DNA of 21,297 bases from an uncultured Bacillota bacterium (GTDB lineage Bacteria > Bacillota > Dehalobacteriia > UBA4068 > UBA4997). The translations under genes and the position numbers were made by a program. Below the pieces are notes generated by a model. The model saw nothing but the letters and a program-made list of their open reading frames with translations. It did no database searches and was not told the DNA's origin. Location of the stretch: NCBI GenBank assembly GCA_948907985.1, contig CAQWMM010000032.1, positions 1 to 21,297 on the forward strand, written 5' to 3'. How positions within the stretch are numbered: position 1 is the stretch's first letter; the number at the start of each line of letters is the position of its first letter. Shown here in pieces: positions 7,602 to 14,318 of the stretch.

Positions 7602-7641
7602 ATTTGTCAATATTATAAAATATTTGTCAAGGTTATAAAAT
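7602..7641. repeat. 20-bp tandem direct repeat upstream of the DUF815 gene
   Basis: Two adjacent 20-bp units (7602-7621 and 7622-7641) differ at two bases. Each has ATTTGTCAA followed by TTATAAAAT. The repeats end 44 bp before the ATG at 7686, a position suited to regulation of the ATPase gene. A regulatory role is inferred. No -35/-10 pair with normal spacing fits inside. Confidence 0.55.
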
Positions 7642-7685
7642 ATTCTATTTAGGGTGGGGAATTTCCTGCCGAATGAGAGGTTGTT

Positions 7686-8885
7686 ATGGTAAAATCTATG
7701 AAAAAAGAAAATAAATTTGTATTTTTGCGTAAACTGGCGCAGGATTCGCTGCTGCAAGCGCTAAGCGCCGGAGATGTTTGGGAGGTTGACTGCCTGTTGG
7801 CGGATTATTACAGCCGGGAGGCCGCGCCCTGCGACGCGCCGGCGGCGGATTACCTTCTGCGCCTGCTGCTGGCCGACGATAATTATTTCAGCCGGCAGGC
7901 GGCGGCCGGGGCTGAAAAAAATAGTCTGCTGGCGGCTATGGCGCGCGAGCTGGCTGTTTTGCAGGGTTGGCTGGCCGCTTATCAGCCGCCGGATTGGCTG
8001 GTGGAGCCAGGGGAGGGGCTGACGGCGCAATATCCGGCTTTTAAGGGCTGGGAGAAAATGCCGCCGCTGGCCCTGGCGGCGGAACTGGAGCGTTTTCACC
8101 GCCAAAACGGCTTTGGGCAGCTGTCCCTGCACCGGGTTTGGCGCTGGCAGGGAGAATTGCAGCCGGTGGCGGAATACGACCAGATCCGTTTGGCCGATCT
8201 GGTGGGCTATCAAAGCCAAAAGGATGAGGTGATGGCCAACACCCGGCTTTTTGCCGAGGCGGGACGGGGCAACAACCTGCTGCTTTACGGGGCGCGGGGC
8301 ACCGGCAAGTCGTCGCTGGTTAAGGCGGCGGCCAACGAGCTGGCCGAGGCGGGGCTTTGCCTGGTGGAACTGCCCCTGGAGCAGCTGGCCAGCCTGCCCC
8401 GGCTTTTGGGGCTGCTGCATGAGCAGCCCCGGCGCTATCTTCTGTTTATTGATGATTTATCCTTTGAGCGCGCCGATCAAACCTATAAGACGGCCAAGGC
8501 GGTGCTGGAGGGCGGCGTGGCAACGCTGGGCGACAATGTGCGGATTTACGCTACCTCTAACCGGCGGCATTTGATTGTTGAAAACTGGCAGGACCGCGAG
8601 GACACCCAACACGAGGCCGGCGAAGTTCGCATGGCCGACAGCCAGAGTGAAAAACTTTCGCTGGCTGACCGCTTTGGCCAGACGGTGCTTTTCAGCCTGC
8701 CCAAGCAGGAGGAATATTTGCAGATTGCGGCGGCGCTGGCCGAGGCCGACGGCATTGCCCTGCCCCTGCCGGAACTGCGCCGGCGGGCGCTGGAGTGGGC
8801 GATGTGGCAAAAGCACAGCGGCCTTTCCGGGCGGACGGCACGCCAGTTTGTCAACAGCCTGAGCCGCGGCGGGGAACAGTTATGA
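7686..8885 (+). CDS. DUF815-type AAA+ ATPase
   Basis: This 399-residue protein has an N-terminal helical region (1-170), a linker containing LADLVGYQSQKDEVMANT, and an AAA+ core. The core carries Walker A GARGTGKS (202-209), Walker B LLFIDD (252-257), sensor 1 in IYATSNRRHL (near 291) and ADRFGQTVLFSLP (327-339), typical of COG2607/DUF815 proteins. The C terminus (about 370-392) is a helical lid. These are cytosolic ATPases of unknown cellular role. ATP hydrolysis is likely since all motifs are intact. ATG 7686 has AGAGG 5 nt upstream, while the ATG at 7698 is too far from it. The gene overlaps the next by ATGA, so translation is probably coupled. Confidence 0.9.
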   Translation: MVKSMKKENKFVFLRKLAQDSLLQALSAGDVWEVDCLLADYYSREAAPCDAPAADYLLRLLLADDNYFSRQAAAGAEKNSLLAAMARELAVLQGWLAAYQPPDWLVEPGEGLTAQYPAFKGWEKMPPLALAAELERFHRQNGFGQLSLHRVWRWQGELQPVAEYDQIRLADLVGYQSQKDEVMANTRLFAEAGRGNNLLLYGARGTGKSSLVKAAANELAEAGLCLVELPLEQLASLPRLLGLLHEQPRRYLLFIDDLSFERADQTYKTAKAVLEGGVATLGDNVRIYATSNRRHLIVENWQDREDTQHEAGEVRMADSQSEKLSLADRFGQTVLFSLPKQEEYLQIAAALAEADGIALPLPELRRRALEWAMWQKHSGLSGRTARQFVNSLSRGGEQL

Positions 8886-9169
8886 ACTGGGACGCTTTGC
8901 TGCTGGGAGCAGCCAGTTTTTTGATTATCGGCTTGTTTCATCCGCTGGTGATTAAGGGCGAATATTACTTTGGCAAGGGCCTTTGGCCGTTATTTTTGGC
9001 GGCAGGGCTGGTTTTTGGGGCGGCGGCGCTGTTTTGCCCCTGGCACTTTGGGGCGGTGCTGTTGGCGCTGCTGGCTTTTTCCTCTCTGTGGAGCATTAAA
9101 GAGCTTTTTGAGCAGGAACAGCGGGTTAAGCGCGGCTGGTTCCCCGCTAACCCCCGGCGAAAAAAGTAG
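8882..9169 (+). CDS. DUF4491-type small membrane protein
   Basis: The 95-residue protein starts at ATG 8882, which overlaps the stop codon of the ATPase gene (ATGA). The in-frame ATG at 8795 lies inside the upstream gene and is not used here. Three hydrophobic segments (about 5-25, 33-52 and 54-72) enclose the motif IIGLFHPLVIKGEYYFGK. The end WSIKELFEQEQRVKRGWFPANPRRKK matches what I know of DUF4491 proteins, which are small and of unknown function. The positive tail is expected to be cytosolic. Overlap with the DUF815 gene suggests the two act together at the membrane, but this is inference. Confidence 0.82.
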   Translation: MNWDALLLGAASFLIIGLFHPLVIKGEYYFGKGLWPLFLAAGLVFGAAALFCPWHFGAVLLALLAFSSLWSIKELFEQEQRVKRGWFPANPRRKK

Positions 9170-9238
9170 CCCGGTTATAAAATCGCCTTTCCCCTCATAA
9201 GCATTAATTATAAATGCGCATAAGGGGGCAAGGGTGCA

Positions 9239-11119
9239 ATGCGGATTTTTTTTATCAGCCGGCGAGCGCTGGTTAATTTATCGCTGCTGGCGGTGCTGAT
9301 TGGTTTGGTGGGCGCGCTGAAGATTTTGGGCGGCAGCGCCGAGGTTGTGCGGTGGGTGAGCGCCGGGCTGGGGGCGCCATTCCCGCCGGTGGTTATGGCC
9401 GGCCAGCCGGAAAACCGGGCGGTCAGCCTGCTGGTACAGCTGGACGCGTCGGCCAGGCCGGAGGAGGTGGGCCAGTTTTTGCAGATTTTGGCGGATAACT
9501 CGGCCCGCGCCACATTTTTTGTCAGCGGCGAACTGGCGGCGGAGCAGCCCCAGCTTTTACAGTCGGTTTTAGCGGGCGGGCACCAAATCGGCAGCTTCGG
9601 TTATGACGATACCAGCCCGGCAGATTTAACCTTGGCCGAGAACCGGGCGGCGTTGGAGCGTGCCTCGGCGCAGATTGCGGCGGCCTGCGGCGAGCGGCCG
9701 CTGGTTTATCTGCCGCCTTACGGGGTTACGGAGCCGGATATTCGCCAGGCGGCGGCGGAGGCCGGGCTGGTTTTTGTGCTGGGCGGCGTGGATTCCGGCG
9801 ATTGGCAGGCCGAGCAGCCGGAGGAGATCATCGCCGCCGTGCTGGGGCAGGCCCAGGCCGGCAGCTTTATCACCCTAAGCGTTAACGAGAACACGTTGGT
9901 TGGGCTGAACACCCTGCTGAAAGAATTGGCTGCCCTGGATCTGGGCTTTTTCACGGTTTCTGAAAATCTGGATCAGCCGGAGGCGAAGCAGGAAACCGGC
10001 GCGCTGGCTAATATCAATGCCGGGTTGAACGAGATAGATAAACAGGCCGCTGCGCCGCCCCGGGTTTCGGCAGGGGCGGCTTTGCTTTTGGACGCGCAAA
10101 CGGGACGGGTTCTGTGGGAACAGAACGGCTTTGAACCTTTGCCCCCGGCCAGCACCACCAAAATTTTGACAGCCCTTTTGTGTCTGGATTTGGCGCCGCT
10201 GGAGCGGGAGGTGGAGGTTTCGGCGGCGGCCGCGGCGGTGGGCGAAAGCAGCGCCGGCCTGCTGGCGGGGGAGCGTTTCGCTCTGGGCGAACTGCTGGAC
10301 GCCGCCCTGCTGAAATCGGCTAACGACGCTTGTTATGCCGTTGCCGAGGGGGTGGCGGGCAGCGAGCCTTTTTTTGTCCACCTGATGAACGTTAAGGCGG
10401 CGGTCTGCGGCGCGCCCACCGTCAGCGCGCGCAACACTAACGGCCTGCCGGCGGAGGGGCATCTCTTCAGCTGCTATGATTTGGCCTGCCTGGCACGCGA
10501 GGCCATGCAGCGGCCAGAGTTTAAACAGCGCGTGGGCAGCCGTTATGCGGTTATGGAGGGGGGCAGCTATAACCGCAGCTTGAAAAATACCAACAAGCTT
10601 TTGATCATGGATGAGCATGTTACGGGGATTAAAACTGGCACCACCAACGCCGCCGGGGCCTGTCTGGTAAGTTCTATGGAGCGCGACGGCCGCAGCGTGA
10701 TTGCGGTGGTGCTGCACAGCGCTGACCGCTACAACGACAGCCTGCGCCTGCTGGATTGGGGTGTGGATAATTTTCGCAGTCTGACCATGGTGCGGGCGGG
10801 GCAGCTTTTGGCCGTTTGGCCGGCGGGCGGGGATGAAGTCTGGCTGGCGGCGGAGCGGGATTTGGTTCTGCCGGTTGCCTATGGCGAGGAGCCGGCCTGC
10901 GCTTATCATTTTAAGCCGCTTGCGGAGGAGCATTTGCGGGCCGGCGTGGCCGCCGGCGAGGTTCTGGGTACGCTGGAGCTTTCCTGTGGCGGCGGCAGCT
11001 TCCGGGTTAATTTGACGGCGGCGGAGGGTTGGCAGCCGTCCGGGCGGGCCAAACTGGCGGCTGGCTGGCAAAAGGCGGCAGGTCTTTGGGGCGGCGCGCT
11101 GCAAAATATATTTTCTTAA
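9239..11119 (+). CDS. Degenerate NodB-like domain fused to D-alanyl-D-alanine carboxypeptidase (peptidase S11, DacF-like)
   Basis: A 626-residue exported protein. Residues 8-30 are a signal anchor. Residues ~58-245 follow the polysaccharide deacetylase fold (ATFFVSGELA, then AGGHQIGSFGYDD, then YLPPYG), but the motifs are broken. TFDDG is VQLDA, the HxxxH metal pair is absent (GSFGYDDTSP), the Arg of RPPYG is replaced, and the final catalytic His region reads LSVNEN. This half is probably inactive. Residues ~275-515 are a complete S11 enzyme: STTK (Ser305, Lys308), SAN (360-362) and KTG (465-467), followed by a beta-rich C-terminal domain. It should trim the terminal D-Ala from peptidoglycan stem peptides outside the membrane. 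In B. subtilis the NodB-like gene ylxY sits at this spot before mlpA, so the fusion seems to combine YlxY with DacF. AAGGGGG/AAGGG sites precede the ATG. Confidence 0.88.
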   Translation: MRIFFISRRALVNLSLLAVLIGLVGALKILGGSAEVVRWVSAGLGAPFPPVVMAGQPENRAVSLLVQLDASARPEEVGQFLQILADNSARATFFVSGELAAEQPQLLQSVLAGGHQIGSFGYDDTSPADLTLAENRAALERASAQIAAACGERPLVYLPPYGVTEPDIRQAAAEAGLVFVLGGVDSGDWQAEQPEEIIAAVLGQAQAGSFITLSVNENTLVGLNTLLKELAALDLGFFTVSENLDQPEAKQETGALANINAGLNEIDKQAAAPPRVSAGAALLLDAQTGRVLWEQNGFEPLPPASTTKILTALLCLDLAPLEREVEVSAAAAAVGESSAGLLAGERFALGELLDAALLKSANDACYAVAEGVAGSEPFFVHLMNVKAAVCGAPTVSARNTNGLPAEGHLFSCYDLACLAREAMQRPEFKQRVGSRYAVMEGGSYNRSLKNTNKLLIMDEHVTGIKTGTTNAAGACLVSSMERDGRSVIAVVLHSADRYNDSLRLLDWGVDNFRSLTMVRAGQLLAVWPAGGDEVWLAAERDLVLPVAYGEEPACAYHFKPLAEEHLRAGVAAGEVLGTLELSCGGGSFRVNLTAAEGWQPSGRAKLAAGWQKAAGLWGGALQNIFS

Positions 11120-11138
11120 AGAAATTTGCTAAAGGATT

Positions 11139-11168
11139 TTGCGGTTTTTAGTCGAATTTTTATATACT
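11139..11168 (+). promoter_or_regulatory. Sigma-A type promoter for the M16 peptidase-dut unit
   Basis: TTGCGG (11139-11144) and TATACT (11163-11168) are separated by 18 bp in an AT-rich gap of 89 bp. Transcription would start near 11175, about 34 nt before the chosen ATG at 11209. This argues against the in-frame TTG at 11176 as start. Confidence 0.55.
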
Positions 11169-11208
11169 AAAGCTTTTGGCAAATTATTTAGAGAAAGAGT
11201 GGAATAAA

Positions 11209-12480
11209 ATGATTTATAAAGATGTTTTGCCGGGCGGGCTTAGGGTGATAACCCAGGAAATGCCGGATGTTTATTCGGTTACCACCTCCATCTGGGCGGC
11301 CACCGGTTCGGCCTATGAGGCAGCCGGGGAGGGGGGGCTTTCCCACGTTTTGGAACACATGCTGTTTAAGGGCACCGGCCGGCGCAATTATCAGCAGATT
11401 GCCCAGACATTGGAGAACGTGGGCGGCCAGATGAACGCCTTTACCTCGCGCGAATATACCTGTTATTATACTTATTCTTTGAGCGAAAATCTGGAGCTTT
11501 GTCTGGATTTGCTGGCCGATATGTATCTGGATTCGCTCTTCCCGGCGGAAGAGTGGGCCAAGGAACAGGGCGTGATTTTGGAAGAAATTAATATGTATGA
11601 GGATACGCCGGACGATCTGGTGGGCGAAGTCTTTAACCGTACGCTGTTTGCCGGCCACCCTTACGGTCTGCCGGTAATCGGTACGGTTCAGTCGGTGAGC
11701 GGTTTTGCGCGGGAAAATATTGACGCTTACTGTCGGGCGCATTACGCCCCGGCGCACACGGTGCTGGTGGTGGCGGGCAACGTGCGGCGCGAGCAGGTTT
11801 TGGCGCTGGCCGGGCAGTATTTGGCCGGGGCTTTGGTCAAATTGCCCCGGCCGGAGTGGGACAAGCCCCGATTGGCGGCGCCCGATTATGCCGGCGGACG
11901 GGTTTTTGTGCATAAGGATATTGAGCAGGTGCATGTTACTTTGGGCGTGCCGGGACTGGCCGGGGCGTCGCCGGACAGCTACACGCTAAGCGTTTTGAAC
12001 GGTATTTTGGGAGGCGGCGTCAGCTCGCGACTTTTCCAGGAGGTGCGGGAGAAACGCGGCCTGACGTACAGCGTGTGTTCTAACACCAATTTTATGGCTT
12101 ATGGCGGCTCTTTTTCCGCCTATGCCTCCACCAGCCCACAGAAAGCGGACGAGCTGCTGAAAGTTTTGGGGGCGGAGATGGCCAAAATCGCCGCTTATGG
12201 CGTGAGCGAGGAAGAACTGGTGCGCGCGCAGATGCAGTTTAAAGCTAATCTGCTGCTGGCGCAGGAAAGTTCGGCCAACGTGATGGTGCGGCTGGGGCGC
12301 GACGAGGCGGTTTATCAGCGTTTGCGCACTGTGGAGGAAATGGTGGCCGGCGTGATGGCGGTGGACGCCGCCGCCGTGCAGCGGCTGGCGCGGCAGCTTT
12401 TAACTCCGGATAAGCTGGCGCTGGCGATGGTGGGCCAAAGCGAGCCGACCGTGCAGCTGGAGGGTTTGCTCTCATGCTAG
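11209..12480 (+). CDS. mlpA: M16 family zinc peptidase, MlpA/YmxG type
   Basis: The 423-residue protein carries the inverted zinc motif HVLEH (His46, Glu49, His50) with the third ligand in VILEEINMYEDTPDD (Glu125/126). The C-terminal half has the M16 signature REKRGLTYSV. It is expected to be a cytosolic metallopeptidase of the mitochondrial processing peptidase-like branch. The physiological substrate is unknown. I use ATG 11209 rather than TTG 11176 because the promoter start is near 11175 and GAGTGG lies 7 nt before the ATG. In B. subtilis this gene is the neighbour of ymxH and spoVFA, as here. The last codons overlap the dut start (ATGCTAG), so the two are co-translated. Confidence 0.9.
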   Translation: MIYKDVLPGGLRVITQEMPDVYSVTTSIWAATGSAYEAAGEGGLSHVLEHMLFKGTGRRNYQQIAQTLENVGGQMNAFTSREYTCYYTYSLSENLELCLDLLADMYLDSLFPAEEWAKEQGVILEEINMYEDTPDDLVGEVFNRTLFAGHPYGLPVIGTVQSVSGFARENIDAYCRAHYAPAHTVLVVAGNVRREQVLALAGQYLAGALVKLPRPEWDKPRLAAPDYAGGRVFVHKDIEQVHVTLGVPGLAGASPDSYTLSVLNGILGGGVSSRLFQEVREKRGLTYSVCSNTNFMAYGGSFSAYASTSPQKADELLKVLGAEMAKIAAYGVSEEELVRAQMQFKANLLLAQESSANVMVRLGRDEAVYQRLRTVEEMVAGVMAVDAAAVQRLARQLLTPDKLALAMVGQSEPTVQLEGLLSC

Positions 12481-12932
12481 AGGAAATTACGGTTAAAGTT
12501 AAAACCTCGGCGGAGTACGCCGGGCTGCCGCTGCCGGAATATGGCTCCGACCTGGCGGCGGGGCTGGATCTGTTGGCCTGTCTGCCGCCGGATGAGGAGT
12601 TGGTCTTGCAGCCGGGGGAGCGGGCGTTGGTGCCCACCGGTTTGTTTTTGGAGCTGCCGCCGGATTTTGAGGCCCAGGTGCGTCCGCGCAGCGGTCTGGC
12701 GCTGAAGCATGGCCTGACGGTGCTAAATTCGCCGGGGACGGTTGACGCCGATTATCGCGGCGAGGTGGCGGTGATTTTGATTAACCTTGGCCGGCAGCCA
12801 TTTGTGATTAGCCGGGGGATGCGTATTGCCCAGATGGTCTTTGCCCGCTGGAGCCGGGCGCACTGGCAGCCGGTGGACGAGCTTTCGGCAACCGGCCGGG
12901 GCGGCGGCGGTTTTGGCCATTCCGGCGTGTGA
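12474..12932 (+). CDS. dut: dUTP diphosphatase
   Basis: The 152-residue enzyme has all five trimeric dUTPase motifs in order: AGLDLLA, RPRSGLALKHG, GTVDADYRGEVAV, RGMRIAQMVF and the C-terminal GRGGGGFGHSG. It hydrolyses dUTP to dUMP and pyrophosphate, which keeps uracil out of DNA and supplies dTMP synthesis. Length is normal. The start at 12474 overlaps the end of the peptidase gene by 7 bp. B. subtilis lacks dut at this place, but the arrangement peptidase-dut-ymxH is, from memory, frequent in Clostridia. Confidence 0.95.
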   Translation: MLEEITVKVKTSAEYAGLPLPEYGSDLAAGLDLLACLPPDEELVLQPGERALVPTGLFLELPPDFEAQVRPRSGLALKHGLTVLNSPGTVDADYRGEVAVILINLGRQPFVISRGMRIAQMVFARWSRAHWQPVDELSATGRGGGGFGHSGV

Positions 12933-12942
12933 GGGCCTTTAA

Positions 12943-12970
12943 GCATATAAAACAAAACGGCGCATAGACT
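12943..12970 (+). promoter_or_regulatory. Possible sporulation (sigma-E/K-like) promoter before ymxH
   Basis: GCATATA (12943-12949) and CATAGACT (12963-12970) resemble sigma-E -35 and -10 elements (KMATATT and CATACAMT) with a 13-bp spacer. CATAGACTG also matches eight of nine positions of a sigma-K -10. The gap is only 59 bp and the match is partial, so this is tentative. Confidence 0.3.
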
Positions 12971-12991
12971 GTCCTTAAGGGGGTGTTGTCT

Positions 12992-13243
12992 ATGCGTTTA
13001 AGCCAGCTTTTAGGTAAAAGAATTATTAATATTTTCGACGGCGAAATTATGGGGTTGGTGGGGGATTCGGATTTAGTGGTCAACCCGGAAAGCGGCGTGA
13101 TTGAGGGAATCATTCTGCCCTACCGCCCGGTGGGGGATAAACGCCTGTTTGCCGCCGGCGCTAAGGGCAGTTTGAATATACCTTGGAATAAGGTTTGCAA
13201 AATCGGCAGCGAGGTAATCGTGGTGGATATTGACTATCACTGA
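12992..13243 (+). CDS. ymxH: YlmC/YmxH family PRC-barrel protein
   Basis: The 83-residue protein starts MRLSQLLGKRIINIFDGE and contains LVGDSDLVVNPESGVIEGIILP and IPWNKVCKIGSEVIVVDI. This is the pattern of the small PRC-barrel proteins YlmC and YmxH of spore formers. These are cytosolic beta-barrel proteins linked to sporulation by context, with no known biochemical activity. ATG 12992 is preferred to GTG 12983 because AAGGGGG (12977-12983) is 8 nt before the ATG and overlaps the GTG. It follows dut by 59 bp and precedes dapB by 46 bp. Confidence 0.88.
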   Translation: MRLSQLLGKRIINIFDGEIMGLVGDSDLVVNPESGVIEGIILPYRPVGDKRLFAAGAKGSLNIPWNKVCKIGSEVIVVDIDYH

Positions 13244-13244
13244 A

Positions 13245-13273
13245 CCGGCTGCCGCAAGGCAGGGTATTGCCGG
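13245..13273 (+). other. Nested hairpin between ymxH and dapB
   Basis: CTGCC-GCAA-GGCAG (13249-13262) is a 5-bp stem capped by a GNRA-type tetraloop. CCGGC (13245-13249) can instead pair with GCCGG (13269-13273). It starts 2 nt after the ymxH stop and has no T tract. A role in RNA processing or in tuning dapB translation is possible. Confidence 0.35.
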
Positions 13274-13289
13274 GGATAGAAAGGGATAG

Positions 13290-14102
13290 ATGAAGATGCA
13301 GAAAATAAAAATTATTATGAACGGCGCGGCCGGCAAGATGGGGCGCGCTCTCTCGCAGGGCCTGGGCGCGCGGGAGAATATGCAGCTGGCGGCGGCGGTG
13401 GATACCAAAAGCAGCGAGGTTGATTACGGCCTGCTTTGCGGCCTGGGCGAACTGGGCTTTAAGCAGGAGTTGGATCTGGCGGCGGCTATCCGCCGCGAAC
13501 AGCCGGACGTGGTGGTGGATTTTACCAGCCCGGCGGCGGTGATGAACAATATCCGCACCTGTCTTCAGCTGCGCACGCCGCCGGTGGTGGGCACAACCGG
13601 TTTTAGCCAGGCGGACTACAGGCAGATTGCCAAATGGTGCGCCGAATTTGCCACGCCGGCTTTTATCGCCGCCAATTTTGCGCTGGGGGCGGTGTTGCTG
13701 ATGCGTTTCGCACAGCAGGCGGTGAAATATCTGCCGCATGTGGAGGTGATTGAACGCCACCACGACCAAAAGCTGGACGCGCCCTCCGGTACGGCGGTTA
13801 CAACTCTGGAAATGCTGGCGGCGGCGCGCGAGCCGCTGGCCCAGGGCAGCACGCAGGAGTTTGAACGTCTGCCCGGCAGCCGCGGCGGCGAAATGGACGG
13901 AATGAGGGTGCACAGCGTACGCCTGCCCGGCTATGTGGCCACCCAGGAGGTGGTTTTCGGCGCGGAGGGGCAGGTGCTCTGCCTGCGGCATGACGCGCTC
14001 TCGCGCGAGGCCTATGTGCCCGGCGTAGCTTTAGCGATTGAAAAAATCGTTACCGTTAAAGAGGGCGTGTTGATTCAGGGGTTGGAAAGTATTTTGGATT
14101 AG
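13290..14102 (+). CDS. dapB: 4-hydroxy-tetrahydrodipicolinate reductase
   Basis: The 270-residue enzyme has the N-terminal nucleotide-binding motif NGAAGKMG, then DFTSPAAV, GTTGF and the catalytic segment ERHHDQKLDAPSGTA, where the His pair and Lys are conserved. It reduces (hydroxy-)dihydrodipicolinate with NAD(P)H on the way to diaminopimelate and lysine. It shares its substrate pool with the downstream dipicolinate synthase genes dpaA and dpaB, so this cluster contains both exits of the branch point. AAAGGG (13280-13285) is close to ATG 13290 and better spaced for ATG 13296, so the start could be two codons later. B. subtilis keeps dapB elsewhere. Confidence 0.95.
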   Translation: MKMQKIKIIMNGAAGKMGRALSQGLGARENMQLAAAVDTKSSEVDYGLLCGLGELGFKQELDLAAAIRREQPDVVVDFTSPAAVMNNIRTCLQLRTPPVVGTTGFSQADYRQIAKWCAEFATPAFIAANFALGAVLLMRFAQQAVKYLPHVEVIERHHDQKLDAPSGTAVTTLEMLAAAREPLAQGSTQEFERLPGSRGGEMDGMRVHSVRLPGYVATQEVVFGAEGQVLCLRHDALSREAYVPGVALAIEKIVTVKEGVLIQGLESILD

Positions 14103-14121
14103 AGGCAAAAGAAGCAAAAAA

Positions 14122-14156
14122 AACACCGGCGCTATTGACAAAGCAGCGCCGGTGTT
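14122..14156. terminator. 12-bp perfect hairpin after dapB, with U tract on the minus strand
   Basis: AACACCGGCGCT (14122-14133) pairs perfectly with 14145-14156 around an 11-nt loop. On the plus strand no T tract follows. On the minus strand the 3' arm runs into eight or more T. It may act as the dapB 3' end stem and as a back-up terminator for the minus-strand small-gene transcript. It overlaps the plus-strand promoter at 14135-14163. Confidence 0.6.
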
Positions 14157-14163
14157 GTAAAAT
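14135..14163 (+). promoter_or_regulatory. Promoter of the putative antitoxin RNA
   Basis: TTGACA (14135-14140), a 17-bp spacer, then TAAAAT (14158-14163), five of six matches at -10 and a perfect -35. The predicted start is near 14170. The -35 lies in the loop and the spacer in the 3' arm of the hairpin that follows dapB. Confidence 0.65.
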
Positions 14164-14169
14164 ATATTT

Positions 14170-14250
14170 AGGCAACATTGATAAGCGGTTAGCCTTAGTT
14201 AGATAATTAAAAACTAAAAAATCGTCGCTGCGGCTCAGTGGCGATTTTTG
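14170..14250 (+). ncRNA. Putative type I antitoxin RNA (par RNA II-like), about 80 nt
   Basis: This RNA is predicted from a consensus promoter and a terminator. It would fold into a 5' hairpin GGCAAC (14171-14176) with GTTAGCC (14188-14194, one bulged A), a linker, and the terminator stem-loop 14221-14245 with a T tract. GGCA (14171-14174) and AGCCTTA (14191-14197) recur as GGCA (14314-14317) and AGCCTCA (14321-14327) around the start codon of the opposite small gene. Because the two RNAs are read from opposite strands, these repeats are complementary between them. The 3' ends also overlap over the shared terminator. This matches the logic of RNA II in the Enterococcus par locus. Expression is unproven. 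Confidence 0.55.
14216..14250. terminator. Shared bidirectional terminator of the convergent small RNAs
   Basis: The stem 14221-14230 / 14236-14245 has 10 pairs with two G-U wobbles in plus-strand RNA. On the minus strand these two positions become A-C mismatches. The stem is flanked by A6 on the left and T5 on the right, giving U tracts in both directions. The stop codon of the minus-strand small ORF (14237-14235) lies in the loop and arm. Confidence 0.7.
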
Positions 14251-14318
14251 CTATGTCTAAACTTAATTTCTATTGAAATCTTAAAAATTCCAATGTGAAA
14301 CACCAGTTTAATTGGCAT
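14235..14318 (-). CDS. Small 27-residue peptide, putative type I toxin
   Basis: This ORF is too short for ordinary gene calling but has every expression signal. AAAGGAGGTGAG on the minus strand (about 14335-14324) precedes ATG 14318, a consensus promoter lies about 90 bp upstream, and a terminator overlaps the stop. The peptide begins MPIKLVFHIGIFKIS and ends RHSKNRH. The middle alternates hydrophobic and polar residues (IFKISIEIKF), as in an amphipathic strand or membrane-binding segment, and the tail is basic. Predicted mRNA is about 190 nt with an 82-nt leader that has a 5-bp hairpin near its 5' end (TCCCC 14380-14384 with GGGGA 14391-14395). Codons are A/T-rich, unlike the GC-rich neighbours. 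I do not recognise it as Fst, TxpA or BsrG. Toxicity is inferred only from locus architecture. Confidence 0.65.
   Translation of the reverse strand: MPIKLVFHIGIFKISIEIKFRHSKNRH

Larger units (their letters stand above)
7275..7685. other. 411-bp non-coding interval between divergent genes
   Basis: No credible ORF is present. It holds the MITE-like element (7349-7509), an enclosing inverted repeat (7313-7325 and 7539-7551), an 11-bp direct repeat AGGGTTAAAAC (7506-7516 and 7521-7531) and a 20-bp tandem repeat (7602-7641). A possible minus-strand promoter is TTGACA (7610-7605) with TATATG (7585-7580), but the 19-bp spacer is long. If used, the membrane-protein transcript would carry an approximately 300-nt leader including the element. 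I could not place a convincing plus-strand promoter for the ATPase gene. Confidence 0.6.

Noticed and set aside
9875..11104. 409-codon minus-strand ORF opposite the carboxypeptidase
   Set aside because: Its composition (Gln, Arg, Pro, His) is typical of the antisense of GC-rich coding DNA. The plus strand has the intact S11 motifs.
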